Assembly (NCBI GenBank): GCA_937893015.1
Contig: CALBJX010000056.1
Span: forward strand, 1 to 20,300
DNA from: an uncultured Verrucomicrobiales bacterium
GTDB lineage: Bacteria > Verrucomicrobiota > Verrucomicrobiia > Verrucomicrobiales > Akkermansiaceae
Length of the DNA stretch: 20,300 nt
Direction of reading: 5' to 3'
Shown here: positions 6,815 through 15,275 of the stretch, in pieces
Layout: each line of letters begins with the position of its first letter
How positions within the stretch are numbered: the stretch's first letter is position 1
Position numbers and translations under genes: made by a program
The notes under the pieces: generated by a model
The model's database searches: none
What the model was told of the DNA's origin: nothing
The model's input: the letters and a program-made list of their open reading frames with translations, nothing else

Positions 6815-8230
6815 TTAGTTTTTCGAGAGCTTGTAGCCGTCCTTGCCGTCCTTCATGGCCCAGCCCAGCTCGGCGAGCTTGGTGCGCAGGGCATCGGCGG
6901 CAGCCCAGTCCTTCGCGAGACGCGCCGCCCAACGCTCATCGGCAATAGCCTTGATGTCGGAGGGCACCTCGATGTCGGCATCGGGGTCGGGCAGTTGCAG
7001 ACCGAGGGCTTCCATGATGAAGCGGAAAGCCTGCCACATCGTCGTGGCATCGTCGGCGGAAAGCTCTTCAGGCTTCACGCCCTTCATGGCACTGAACACG
7101 TGGCCAAGGGCTTCGGGCGTGTTGAGGTCATCTTCAAGACTCGCCCAAGCGGGGGCGAACACGCCGAGCTCAGGCTGCTTCTTGCAGAGGTCGCGGTAGG
7201 TCGGCTCCTTTGAGCCGCTCGCCTTGGCGAGAGCCTTGTCGAAACGACCGAGCTTGTTGAGTGCGCTCGTGGCGTCCTTCATGCCGGCAAGCGTGAAGTT
7301 GAGCGGGCGGCGGTAGTAGGCGCCCGCCAGCACATAGCGCAGGGCAACGGGGGCATAGCCCATCTCCTGCAGCTGGTCGAGCGTGTACATGTTGCCGAGG
7401 CTCTTGCTCATCTTAGCCCCGTCCACCAGCAGGTGGGTGACGTGGAACCAATGGCGGGCGGACTCACCGCCGCAGGCGCAGCGGCTCTGCGCAATTTCGT
7501 TCTCGTGGTGCGGGAACACGAGGTCCACGCCGCCGGAGTGCAAATCGAACGTGTCGCCGAGGTACTTGTGGCTCATGGCGGAGCACTCCAAGTGCCAGCC
7601 GGGGCGGCCTTCCCCCCAGGGGCTCTGCCAGAAGTTGGGACCGTCCTCGGGGCGGCGCGCCTTCCACAGCACGAAGTCCGCCACGCTGTCTTTGTCGTAC
7701 TCGTCCACATCGGCGCGGGCGGTCGCGGTCTTGCCGAGGTCGAGCGTCTGGCGGTCGAGGTGGGCCAGGCGGCCGTACTCGGGGTAGGAGGAAATGCGGA
7801 AGTACACGGAGCCGTCCTCACTCTGATAGGCGTGCCCCTTGTCCATGAGGAGCTGCACAATCTCCAGCTGCTCCTTGATGTGACCCACGGCGCTGGGCTC
7901 CACGTGCGGCACAAGGCAGTTGAGCGCCTTGCAGTCCGCATGGAACTTGTCCGTCCACTTGGCGGTGTAGGCGCCCAGTTCCATGCCCTGCGCCTGAGAG
8001 TTGCGGATGGTCTTGTCGTCCACGTCCGTGATGTTGCGGACATGCTTGGTGCGCAGACCGCCGAGTTCCGTCACGCGGCGGAACACATCTTGGACAACGA
8101 AGGTGCGGAAATTACCGATGTGGGCGGCGGCGTACACGGTCGGGCCGCAACAGTAGAAGCGCAGCTGCTTGCCGTCTTCCGCCTGCACGGGCTTCATCGC
8201 CCCCGACTGTGTATCAAAAAGGTTCAACAT
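6815..8230 (-). CDS. cysS: Cysteinyl-tRNA synthetase
   Basis: This 471-residue class I synthetase charges tRNA-Cys in the cytosol. Counted from the ATG at 8230: the active-site zinc ligands are Cys28, Cys216, His241 and Glu245 (matching E. coli Cys28/Cys209/His234/Glu238), the HIGH motif appears as HIGN (37-40) and the KMSKS motif as KMSKS (273-277). A helical DALR-type anticodon domain ends the protein. An in-frame codon at 8269 would add 13 residues, but it falls inside the -35 box of the predicted promoter, so 8230 is chosen. It is the first gene of the left minus-strand cluster, with queF 18 nt downstream. No T-box or other leader is present. Confidence 0.97.
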   Translation of the reverse strand: MLNLFDTQSGAMKPVQAEDGKQLRFYCCGPTVYAAAHIGNFRTFVVQDVFRRVTELGGLRTKHVRNITDVDDKTIRNSQAQGMELGAYTAKWTDKFHADCKALNCLVPHVEPSAVGHIKEQLEIVQLLMDKGHAYQSEDGSVYFRISSYPEYGRLAHLDRQTLDLGKTATARADVDEYDKDSVADFVLWKARRPEDGPNFWQSPWGEGRPGWHLECSAMSHKYLGDTFDLHSGGVDLVFPHHENEIAQSRCACGGESARHWFHVTHLLVDGAKMSKSLGNMYTLDQLQEMGYAPVALRYVLAGAYYRRPLNFTLAGMKDATSALNKLGRFDKALAKASGSKEPTYRDLCKKQPELGVFAPAWASLEDDLNTPEALGHVFSAMKGVKPEELSADDATTMWQAFRFIMEALGLQLPDPDADIEVPSDIKAIADERWAARLAKDWAAADALRTKLAELGWAMKDGKDGYKLSKN

Positions 8231-8240
8231 AACGCGCGGA

Positions 8241-8269
8241 ATTATGCCCGAATCCCCCGTGCGCGTCAA
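8241..8269 (-). promoter_or_regulatory. Promoter of the cysS cluster
   Basis: On the minus strand, TTGACG (8264-8269), a 17-bp spacer and CATAAT (8241-8246) form a good sigma70-type promoter. The expected transcription start is near 8234, only about 4 nt before the cysS ATG at 8230. Boxes and spacing are seen; the start site is inferred. Confidence 0.75.
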
Positions 8270-8323
8270 GAACGCACTGCGACATGATGAGGAAAGAAGC
8301 GTGTCACATTTTTTTTTGATTTA

Positions 8324-8351
8324 ATATTGACGCATTGAAAAATGTCAATAT
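8324..8351 (+). promoter_or_regulatory. Probable ArsR operator
   Basis: ATATTGAC (8324-8331) and GTCAATAT (8344-8351) are perfect 8-bp inverted arms around a 12-bp centre that itself contains CATT/AATG. This size and placement fit an ArsR/SmtB dimer site. The palindrome overlaps the -35 box and reaches the -10 box, so a bound repressor would exclude RNA polymerase. Confidence 0.75.
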
Positions 8352-8354
8352 AAT
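8327..8354 (+). promoter_or_regulatory. Promoter of the arsenic-type operon
   Basis: TTGACG (8327-8332), a 16-bp spacer and a perfect TATAAT (8349-8354) lie just before arsR. An A/T-rich stretch with nine consecutive T residues sits immediately upstream and may act as an UP element. The expected start, near 8361, leaves about 6 nt before the arsR ATG. Confidence 0.82.
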
Positions 8355-8366
8355 AAAGCCGTTACG

Positions 8367-8663
8367 ATGAACGATAACACTACAGGATGCGGCTGCGCAA
8401 AGGATACGGAGGAACTGGCGGCTTTCTTTAAGGCGCTGGGGAATCCCGTGCGGCTGCGTATTGTAGAGCAACTGATGGCAGGGGAGCGTTGCGTGTGCGA
8501 GCTGCACGCTCACTCCGGCAAGGACCAATCCACCATCTCCAACCACCTGAATGTGCTGCGCCACAGCGGCGTGGTCGATTGTGAGCAGCGCGGTAAGAAT
8601 GTCTTTTACCGCTTGGCGAACCCCTGTCTCGCCGACGCTGTACGCTGTCTCCGCAGCTGCTGA
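8367..8663 (+). CDS. arsR: ArsR/SmtB-family metalloid-responsive repressor
   Basis: The 98-residue winged-helix protein matches ArsR: LGNPVRLRIVEQL (24-36), the metalloid site ERCVCEL (40-46), the recognition helix STISNHLNVLRHSGVV (55-70) and a wing ending near YRL (81-83). Cys42 and Cys44 correspond to E. coli ArsR Cys32 and Cys34. The third E. coli ligand (Cys37) is replaced by His47. Other cysteines (8, 10, 72, 87, 94, 98) are unusually many and could give an alternative site. Known family members repress their own operon and release DNA on binding As(III) or Sb(III). The operator overlaps its own promoter, so autoregulation of this four-gene operon is likely. The inducer (inorganic or organic arsenical) cannot be decided from sequence. 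Confidence 0.93.
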   Translation: MNDNTTGCGCAKDTEELAAFFKALGNPVRLRIVEQLMAGERCVCELHAHSGKDQSTISNHLNVLRHSGVVDCEQRGKNVFYRLANPCLADAVRCLRSC

Positions 8664-8726
8664 TTGACCTCAGAAAAAATCCTCAACCAACACCAACTAA
8701 ACACAAACATATTGATATATGGAAAT

Positions 8727-9491
8727 ATGAAAATGCAAAACCACATCATTATCATCTACGGTCCCGGCTGCGCACGCTGTGAGGAGCTGGAACTCCGCAC
8801 CCGCCAAGCGGTGAACGCCCTGAGCGGGCAGTACGACATTCGCCACGAGCGCAATGCCGCCGCTATGGCAGCGGCGGGCATTTTGAGCACACCCGCCTTA
8901 GCGTTGGACGGCAAGGTGCTCCTCAGCGGCAAGGTGCCGTCCCTGCGTGAGTTGCAGGCGATGTTGAACTCGGAGAAGCCCGCTCCTGTAGTCTCGCCCG
9001 AGGAAGGTGCTTGTTCCTGCGGCTGTTCGTGCTCCTGCCGCAAGCGCAGTACCTTCGGCAAAAAGCTGCTCGTGGGTGCCGTCGCGGTACTTGTGGCGGT
9101 GGGCGGCATCAAGTACCTGAATCATCAGCAGCGGGAGCAGGAGGCGGCAGCTATGGCACCTGCGGCGGAGCAGGGGGTGCAGGCGGTGTATTACACCTTC
9201 GGCCCGCGCTGTGTGACCTGTGTCCGCATGGAGACATGGGCGAGGGAAACCATCGAAACGCGCTTTGCCCGCGAGCTGGCGGACGGCACGCTGCGCTTCG
9301 AGACGCAGGAAGCCGATGCCGCCGCCGTTCAGCAGTACGGGTTGACCACCAAGAGCCTGTTGCTGCATCGCGGCGGGGAACACCCGTGCCACGTTAACCT
9401 GACCCGCATCTGGGAGTTGAGCCGAGATGAAGCCGCTTTCAAGGATTATGTAGAGGCGGAAATCAAAAATATCCTTACCGAGCATGAATGA
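8727..9491 (+). CDS. Fused thioredoxin-like and ArsF-like membrane-anchored redox protein
   Basis: From ATG 8727 the product is 254 residues. Residues 1-82 form a small thioredoxin-fold domain with CARC (15-18) and a likely cis-proline at 55-56 (TP), like MTH895-type thioredoxins. A linker packed with cysteines (96, 98, 100, 102, 104) leads to one membrane helix (about 113-128). The C-terminal part (about 150-254) carries CVTC (162-165) and resembles ArsF, described as a subunit for nitroreduction of nitrophenyl arsenicals. ArsF-like proteins are usually separate from the thioredoxin, so this is a fusion. The orientation is likely a cytosolic N-domain with an exported C-domain, by inference. 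An in-frame TTG at 8664 was rejected because those 21 residues match nothing. The end overlaps arsG by 8 nt. Confidence 0.78.
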   Translation: MKMQNHIIIIYGPGCARCEELELRTRQAVNALSGQYDIRHERNAAAMAAAGILSTPALALDGKVLLSGKVPSLRELQAMLNSEKPAPVVSPEEGACSCGCSCSCRKRSTFGKKLLVGAVAVLVAVGGIKYLNHQQREQEAAAMAPAAEQGVQAVYYTFGPRCVTCVRMETWARETIETRFARELADGTLRFETQEADAAAVQQYGLTTKSLLLHRGGEHPCHVNLTRIWELSRDEAAFKDYVEAEIKNILTEHE

Positions 9492-10164
9492 AGCCTTGCT
9501 TTTGGCAGCGGGGGTGACCGCCGCGCTCTCACCCTGCCCGCTGGCCACCAACATGGCCGCCGTGGGCTACATGGCGCGTCAGATGGGGCAGGGGCGGGCA
9601 GCCTTGGCCTGTGCCTTGCTGTATGCGGCGGGGCGCATGGCGGCCTATGTGCTGCTGGGGCTTTTGCTGCACGGCGGCTTGGTGAGCATGCCCGCGCTTT
9701 CCTATGCCTTGCAGGAGACGCTGCCGCTGTTCATGGGGCCGCTGCTGTTGTTGGTGGGGTTGGTGATGCTGGAGGCTTTGCCGCTGCCTGCGTGGCTGCA
9801 CACCGACGCGCCGAGTCGCGGCACCGCCGATACCCTGATGCGCGGCGGCGTGTGGGGCGCTTTCCCGCTGGGAATGCTCTTCGCGTTGGCTCTCTGCCCG
9901 CCGAGTGCCGCCCTGTTCTTCGGCGTGGCGCTGCCCTTGGCGGCACAGGCGGCAAGCCCCGCGTGGGTGGCTTTGGCTTGTTTCGGCTTGGGGACGGCGC
10001 TGCCCGTCATGGCGGTGGGGCTGCTGCTGGCATCGGGCGCGGCCGCTGCTGCCCGTCTGTTGCGCGGTCTGCCGACGATGCAGCGCATCATGCGTTGGGT
10101 GGCGGGCATCGGTATGCTGCTCCTCGGCGCATGGCTGACATGGGTTCATCTGTATCAAATCTAA
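9484..10164 (+). CDS. ArsG-like CcdA/DsbD-fold membrane protein
   Basis: This 226-residue, six-helix-type protein belongs to the LysE/CcdA-DsbD transmembrane group. Near its start it has SPCPLATNMAAVGYM (16-30), which I associate with ArsG, a proposed efflux permease for aromatic aminoarsenicals. Cys18 (in PCP) and Cys138 (in LCPP) sit in symmetric positions like the redox cysteine pair of CcdA and DsbD-beta. That suggests either export or electron transfer across the membrane to the ArsF-like partner. It overlaps the preceding gene by 8 nt and the permease follows after 12 nt, so the three are translated as a unit. Assignment to ArsG is from remembered family features and gene order. Confidence 0.75.
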   Translation: MNEALLLAAGVTAALSPCPLATNMAAVGYMARQMGQGRAALACALLYAAGRMAAYVLLGLLLHGGLVSMPALSYALQETLPLFMGPLLLLVGLVMLEALPLPAWLHTDAPSRGTADTLMRGGVWGAFPLGMLFALALCPPSAALFFGVALPLAAQAASPAWVALACFGLGTALPVMAVGLLLASGAAAAARLLRGLPTMQRIMRWVAGIGMLLLGAWLTWVHLYQI

Positions 10165-10176
10165 ACAAAAAATCTT

Positions 10177-11118
10177 ATGATTCAATCATTTGCGGATTGG
10201 CTCACCTACGAGCTGCTGGAGTTCGCCCCTGCCACGCGCTTGGGGGAGAGTGTGGACTTTTTCTTTTACGACACGATGAAAATCCTGCTGCTGCTCTTCC
10301 TTATCAGCTGCTTCATGGGCGTGGTGAACGCGTGGTTTCCCGTGGCGCGCGTGCGGCGCTTTCTGACGGAGAAAAAGCTCTACGGCACGCAGTATTTCTT
10401 CGCTTCGCTCTTCGGCGCGGTGACTCCCTTCTGCTCCTGCTCCTCCATCCCTCTCTTCATCGGCTTTGTGCGCGGCGGGATTCCGCTGGGAGTCACGCTG
10501 GCCTTTCTCATCACCTCTCCTCTGGTGAATGAGGTGGCGGTGGCGTTGTTCCTGGCGGTATTCGGTTGGAAAATCACCTGCCTGTATGTGCTCAGCGGCC
10601 TGCTGCTCGGCATGGTGGGCGGGGCGCTGCTGGGGCGTATGGGCTTGGAGCGTTACCTGACGCCGTGGGCGATGGCTCAGACGGCGGGTAAGGCGGAAGG
10701 AAGCGGCTCCGCGCTGCGTCTGCGCGGCGTGGTGGGAGAGGCTCTCGGCATCGTGCGCGGGGTGCTGCTCTATGTGTTGGCGGGGATTGCTCTCGGCGCG
10801 GCGGTGCACGGCTATGTGCCGGAGGACTACTTTGCGGGTCTGCTCGGCGGCGGATTGTGGTCGGTGCCGGCGGCGGTGCTCTGCGCCGTGCCTCTGTATG
10901 CCAATGCGGCGGGCATTGTGCCTGTCATCGAGGTGTTGGTCGCCAAGGGGGTACCGCTCGGCACGGCGATTGCCTTCATGATGGCGGTGGTCGGGCTCTC
11001 CCTGCCGGAAGCGATGCTGCTCAAAAAGGTGATGCAGTGGCGGCTGCTGGCGGTGTTTTTCGGCACCGTTACCCTGCTGATTATCCTCTCGGGCTACCTC
11101 TTTCTGCTGCTGATGTAA
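10177..11118 (+). CDS. ArsP/DUF318-type permease
   Basis: The 313-residue protein has about eight hydrophobic helices and the conserved family motifs TPFCSCSSIPLF (83-94) and ITSPLVNEV (112-120), with a second-half counterpart around AVPLYANAAGIVPV. ArsP members export trivalent organoarsenicals such as methylarsenite and reduced roxarsone. The permease family is broader, however, and many members have no tested substrate. As last gene of an ArsR-controlled operon with ArsF/ArsG-like partners, organoarsenical efflux is the best guess. It converges on the sulP-like gene with only 28 nt between stops and no obvious terminator. A weak AAGGC/GCCTT hairpin is the only structure there. Confidence 0.85.
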   Translation: MIQSFADWLTYELLEFAPATRLGESVDFFFYDTMKILLLLFLISCFMGVVNAWFPVARVRRFLTEKKLYGTQYFFASLFGAVTPFCSCSSIPLFIGFVRGGIPLGVTLAFLITSPLVNEVAVALFLAVFGWKITCLYVLSGLLLGMVGGALLGRMGLERYLTPWAMAQTAGKAEGSGSALRLRGVVGEALGIVRGVLLYVLAGIALGAAVHGYVPEDYFAGLLGGGLWSVPAAVLCAVPLYANAAGIVPVIEVLVAKGVPLGTAIAFMMAVVGLSLPEAMLLKKVMQWRLLAVFFGTVTLLIILSGYLFLLLM

Positions 11119-11146
11119 TCACGCGCTGCGGACAAGGCGCGGTGCC

Positions 11147-13000
11147 TTACGCCGACGCCTTTTCCGTGGCGTAGATGGAGATCTCCGCCTGACGACCGCC
11201 GAGCAGTTGCTGGGCGCGAAGGAGCGCCTTGCGGGTGGACATGTTGGGGTTCTTGGGCTCCACAAGGAAGATGTTGCTCTCGCTCTTGCCGCAGTCTTGT
11301 TGGAGCAGGTCATACACGCCGCTCTTGCGGAGAATGCGGAAGACCTCGCGCCCGGCACCCGAGATGATGAGGTGGCGCTTCTTCTCGCGCATGAAGCGGA
11401 TGAGCTCTTCCAACGCACAGACGGAGGTGGCGTCCAGATTGCGGGCGTTGCGCATGCGCAGAATGACGATGGCAAGACTCGGGTCCTCCGCGATGCGGGC
11501 GACCTGCTGGCGGAAGAGGTCGGCGGCGCCGAAGAAGAGGTCGCCCTCCACGTGCACGATGGAAATCTGCGTCTTGCGGTGCGAGTCATCCTCTGCTGCG
11601 CGCAGGGCGCCCGAGTCATCGAAGGTGTATTCCACCAGCTCGGGGCGGGAGGCTTTGCGCAGGAAGAGCGAGACAGACACGACGACGCCCACAAAGATGG
11701 CGATGTGCAGCGGCAGCAACAGGGCGGCGATGAAGGTGGTGACGAGCACTGCGGCATCCCCGGGCGTGGAGCGGAAACAGATGCGCAGCAGCTTTTTATC
11801 GTAGAGCGAGATGGCGTTGGCAAGCACCAGCGCGGCCAGCACGCAGTGCGGAATCTGCGAGATGAGCGGGAACTTGGCCAGAATGAAGGTGATGCCGAGG
11901 CAGAGCAGCCCGCAGTAAATGCCCGAGAAACGCGTCTTGGCACCGCTGTTGTAGTTGAGCACGGAGCGCGTGAGCGAGGCGGAGCAGGGCAGCGAGGTGG
12001 TGAGCGCGGAGCCCATGTTGGCCATGCCGACGGCAAAGGTGTCCTGATTGAGATTCAGAGGCTCACCCGTCTTGGCGGAGATGGTCTTGCTCATCACCGT
12101 CTGCTCCAGCGTGGAGAGGAAGGCGATACCCACGACGATGGGCGCGAGCTCCGTGACATGGTGGTGGAATTGCCCCAATTCCGGCGCGGCCAGCACCAAA
12201 TCGCTCATTGTGAAGTCTTTGAGCATGCGCACGCCGCCGTACCAATCTGCCGCCCACGGCAGTTCCAGGAGGGCGTTAATCGCGCTCATGAGCAGCAGAA
12301 TGATGGCGAAGGTGGGCAGGAAGCGAAAATAGCGCTTGAGCGGAATGAAGAGCGCGAAGGCAATGGCGCTCAGCATGAAGGGCTCCCAGCGGGCTTGGTC
12401 CAGGTTGCACACGATGGACGAGCACATGGAGAAGAAGGTGCTGCCGCAGTGAATATCGTTGAGCCCCAATACATAGCGCATCTGCGAGGCGATGATGAGC
12501 GTGGCGGCGCCCGTGATGTAGCCCACCAGCACGCTGCGGCTGACGAATTGCAGCATCTCCGTGGCCTTGGCAAAGGCGCCGATGACGCAGAGCAGACCCG
12601 CCATGAACACGATGAGCGGCACGAAGGTCATGGGGTGCGTGTGAATGGCGGGCGAGGCCGCGAGAAAGAAGCTCGCCAGCATGAAGGCCGTGGCGTTGCT
12701 GGGGCCGCTCACCGTCAGGCTGCAACGCGTGAAGAGCGGGGCGATGAAGGTGCCCACCGTGGCGGCCATGATGCCGTAGATGCTGTCCAACCCCGCCATG
12801 GCGGCGAAGGCCATGCCCTGCGGCAGCCCCACCAGCGCGACATCGACGGCTGCTTTCAGATCGTGCCCCGCTTTGCCGAGCGTGTAGCCCTTGAGCGCGT
12901 GGCGGACGGGCAAGGGGTCGATGCGCCCTTGGCGCAGGAAGTTGCGGATTCCCAGGCGGGACAGGCGCAAGGTGTGGGCGAGGCTACTCATCTCTTCCAT
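11147..13000 (-). CDS. SulP-family anion transporter with C-terminal STAS domain
   Basis: From ATG 13000 the product is 617 residues. The SulP membrane domain (about 40-450) includes GLPQGMAFAAMAGL (58-71) and SGPSNATAF (98-106), the substrate-site regions of this family. A STAS domain follows (about 479-571), with LDATS (522-526) at the position of the phosphorylatable loop of anti-sigma antagonists. SulP proteins carry sulfate, bicarbonate or dicarboxylates; substrate is not evident here. The frame is open to 13162, but the extra 54 residues are basic and unlike SulP, and they run into the divergent promoter, so the inner start is preferred. Met58 of the long frame (12991) is also possible. 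It is monocistronic and transcribed away from the icd operon. Confidence 0.92.
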   Translation of the reverse strand: MEEMSSLAHTLRLSRLGIRNFLRQGRIDPLPVRHALKGYTLGKAGHDLKAAVDVALVGLPQGMAFAAMAGLDSIYGIMAATVGTFIAPLFTRCSLTVSGPSNATAFMLASFFLAASPAIHTHPMTFVPLIVFMAGLLCVIGAFAKATEMLQFVSRSVLVGYITGAATLIIASQMRYVLGLNDIHCGSTFFSMCSSIVCNLDQARWEPFMLSAIAFALFIPLKRYFRFLPTFAIILLLMSAINALLELPWAADWYGGVRMLKDFTMSDLVLAAPELGQFHHHVTELAPIVVGIAFLSTLEQTVMSKTISAKTGEPLNLNQDTFAVGMANMGSALTTSLPCSASLTRSVLNYNSGAKTRFSGIYCGLLCLGITFILAKFPLISQIPHCVLAALVLANAISLYDKKLLRICFRSTPGDAAVLVTTFIAALLLPLHIAIFVGVVVSVSLFLRKASRPELVEYTFDDSGALRAAEDDSHRKTQISIVHVEGDLFFGAADLFRQQVARIAEDPSLAIVILRMRNARNLDATSVCALEELIRFMREKKRHLIISGAGREVFRILRKSGVYDLLQQDCGKSESNIFLVEPKNPNMSTRKALLRAQQLLGGRQAEISIYATEKASA

Positions 13001-13110
13001 CCTATCATGTATCCCGCGCGGGCGCAAGCGAGGAAGCGAAAAAAAGTCCGAAGAGGAGCGTGAGCGGTAAGGTGTATACGGAAAACGCACGGCCTCCCTT
13101 TCTTTTCTTG

Positions 13111-13138
13111 TTGATTCTCGGCAGAGATGATGTATAAT
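13111..13138 (+). promoter_or_regulatory. Promoter of the icd operon
   Basis: TTGATT (13111-13116), a 16-bp spacer and a perfect TATAAT (13133-13138) are present. The expected start near 13145 lies about 6 nt before ATG 13151, which decides the start of the small gene that follows. Confidence 0.78.
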
Positions 13139-13150
13139 ACGCGCGTAAAA

Positions 13151-13348
13151 ATGGCCGGACATTCTGCTACACCTCTCGGATTGCGCTCCCTCTCTGCTGC
13201 GAAGGAGAGCAATGATACCTTCCTTTTTTTCCTACTGCCCACGCTGCTGGTCGGCGCGGTCTTCGCGTTCTGTGCGCTCGCCCGTTCGAGTGCGGAGGAT
13301 TTGCCGGTGAGCGATGAGCAGGAGAGCGCTCTGAAAGTCAACAATTAA
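13151..13348 (+). CDS. Small single-pass membrane protein upstream of icd
   Basis: The 65-residue product has a short polar N-terminus, one strong membrane helix (about 23-43, containing FLFFLLPTLLVGAVFAF) and an acidic tail of about 20 residues. An earlier in-frame ATG at 13127 lies upstream of the -10 box and cannot be on the predicted transcript. The gene ends 12 nt before the icd start, so it would be cotranscribed with icd and the methyltransferase. I recognise no family. Its own promoter, tight spacing and a sensible membrane topology argue that it is real, yet its codon use is less decisive than that of its neighbours because it is short. Confidence 0.6.
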   Translation: MAGHSATPLGLRSLSAAKESNDTFLFFLLPTLLVGAVFAFCALARSSAEDLPVSDEQESALKVNN

Positions 13349-13360
13349 GCCGTTTGTATC

Positions 13361-14584
<1,224 letters not shown>

Positions 14585-14592
14585 GCTGCACC

Positions 14593-15264
14593 ATGCCGGA
14601 TCCGCACTTCGTCCACGCGGCTTTCTCCGCGATTGCCGAGCGCTATGTCACCGCCAACCACGTGCTTTCCGTGGGCTGTGATGTGCTGTGGCGGCAACGC
14701 GCGGTGCAGCGCGTGGCGGAGTGGAAGCACGACCGCGTGCTGGATATCGCCACGGGCACGGGCGATTTGGCGCTCGCTATGGCCGCGGCCTTGCCCGAGG
14801 CCGATGTGTTGGGGACGGATTTCTGCCGCCCTATGCTCGATGTCGCCGTGCGTCGCGGGCTGGCGAACGTGTTGGAGGCGGATGCCCTGCATCTGCCGTT
14901 GCCGGATGATTCCTTTGATGTCGCGACCGTGGCCTTCGGCCTCCGCAACATGGCGGATTACGAAGCCGCCCTGAAGGAATTTCGTCGCGTTCTGAAACCG
15001 GGCGGCCATCTGCTGGTGCTCGATTTCAGCATGCCGGAGGGTATCCTGCTGCCGCCCTACCGCCTCTATCTGCACCACATCCTCCCGCACATCGCCGGCC
15101 TCGTGACGGGCAATACCGATGCCTACGCCTACCTCGGCGACAGCATCGAAGCCTTCCCCCGCGGCTCCGCCTTCCTCGACCTCCTGCAACGCTCGGGCTA
15201 CACCTGCTGCACCGCCTTGCCCCTTAACCTCGGCATTGCGACGCTCTACACGGCAGAGGCGTGA
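14593..15264 (+). CDS. menG: Demethylmenaquinone/ubiquinone methyltransferase (MenG/UbiE)
   Basis: The 223-residue SAM-dependent C-methyltransferase performs the final methylation of menaquinone (or a methylation of ubiquinone precursors). The N-terminal family signature appears as ERYVTANHVLSVGCDVLWR (16-34), with Val in place of the usual Asp after Tyr18. Motif I is LDIATGTGDLA (50-60). LRNMADYEAALKEF (117-130) and RRVLKPGGHLLVLDFS (131-146) match the second family signature. Because no ubiquinone genes are visible and the organism looks like a gut or anaerobic type, MenG is the more likely role; this is inference. It starts 8 nt after icd, linking respiratory quinone synthesis with the TCA cycle gene. 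It converges on the GH16 gene with only 11 nt between stops. Confidence 0.9.
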   Translation: MPDPHFVHAAFSAIAERYVTANHVLSVGCDVLWRQRAVQRVAEWKHDRVLDIATGTGDLALAMAAALPEADVLGTDFCRPMLDVAVRRGLANVLEADALHLPLPDDSFDVATVAFGLRNMADYEAALKEFRRVLKPGGHLLVLDFSMPEGILLPPYRLYLHHILPHIAGLVTGNTDAYAYLGDSIEAFPRGSAFLDLLQRSGYTCCTALPLNLGIATLYTAEA

Positions 15265-15275
15265 GCCGGGCGCAC

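Noticed and set aside
8231..8269. 13-residue N-terminal extension of CysS
   Set aside because: The alternative start overlaps the -35 box of the promoter; known CysS proteins begin near the 8230 start.
8664..8726. TTG-initiated extension of the thioredoxin-ArsF fusion
   Set aside because: The 21 extra residues are polar and unlike the family; ATG 8727 begins just before the first beta strand.
11207..13063. 618-codon plus-strand frame antisense to the SulP gene
   Set aside because: The minus strand encodes clear SulP and STAS domains; the antisense product is low-complexity Gly/Glu/Arg/His-rich.
13001..13162. 54-residue extension of the SulP protein
   Set aside because: It is basic, not SulP-like, and overlaps the icd-operon promoter and the divergent small gene.
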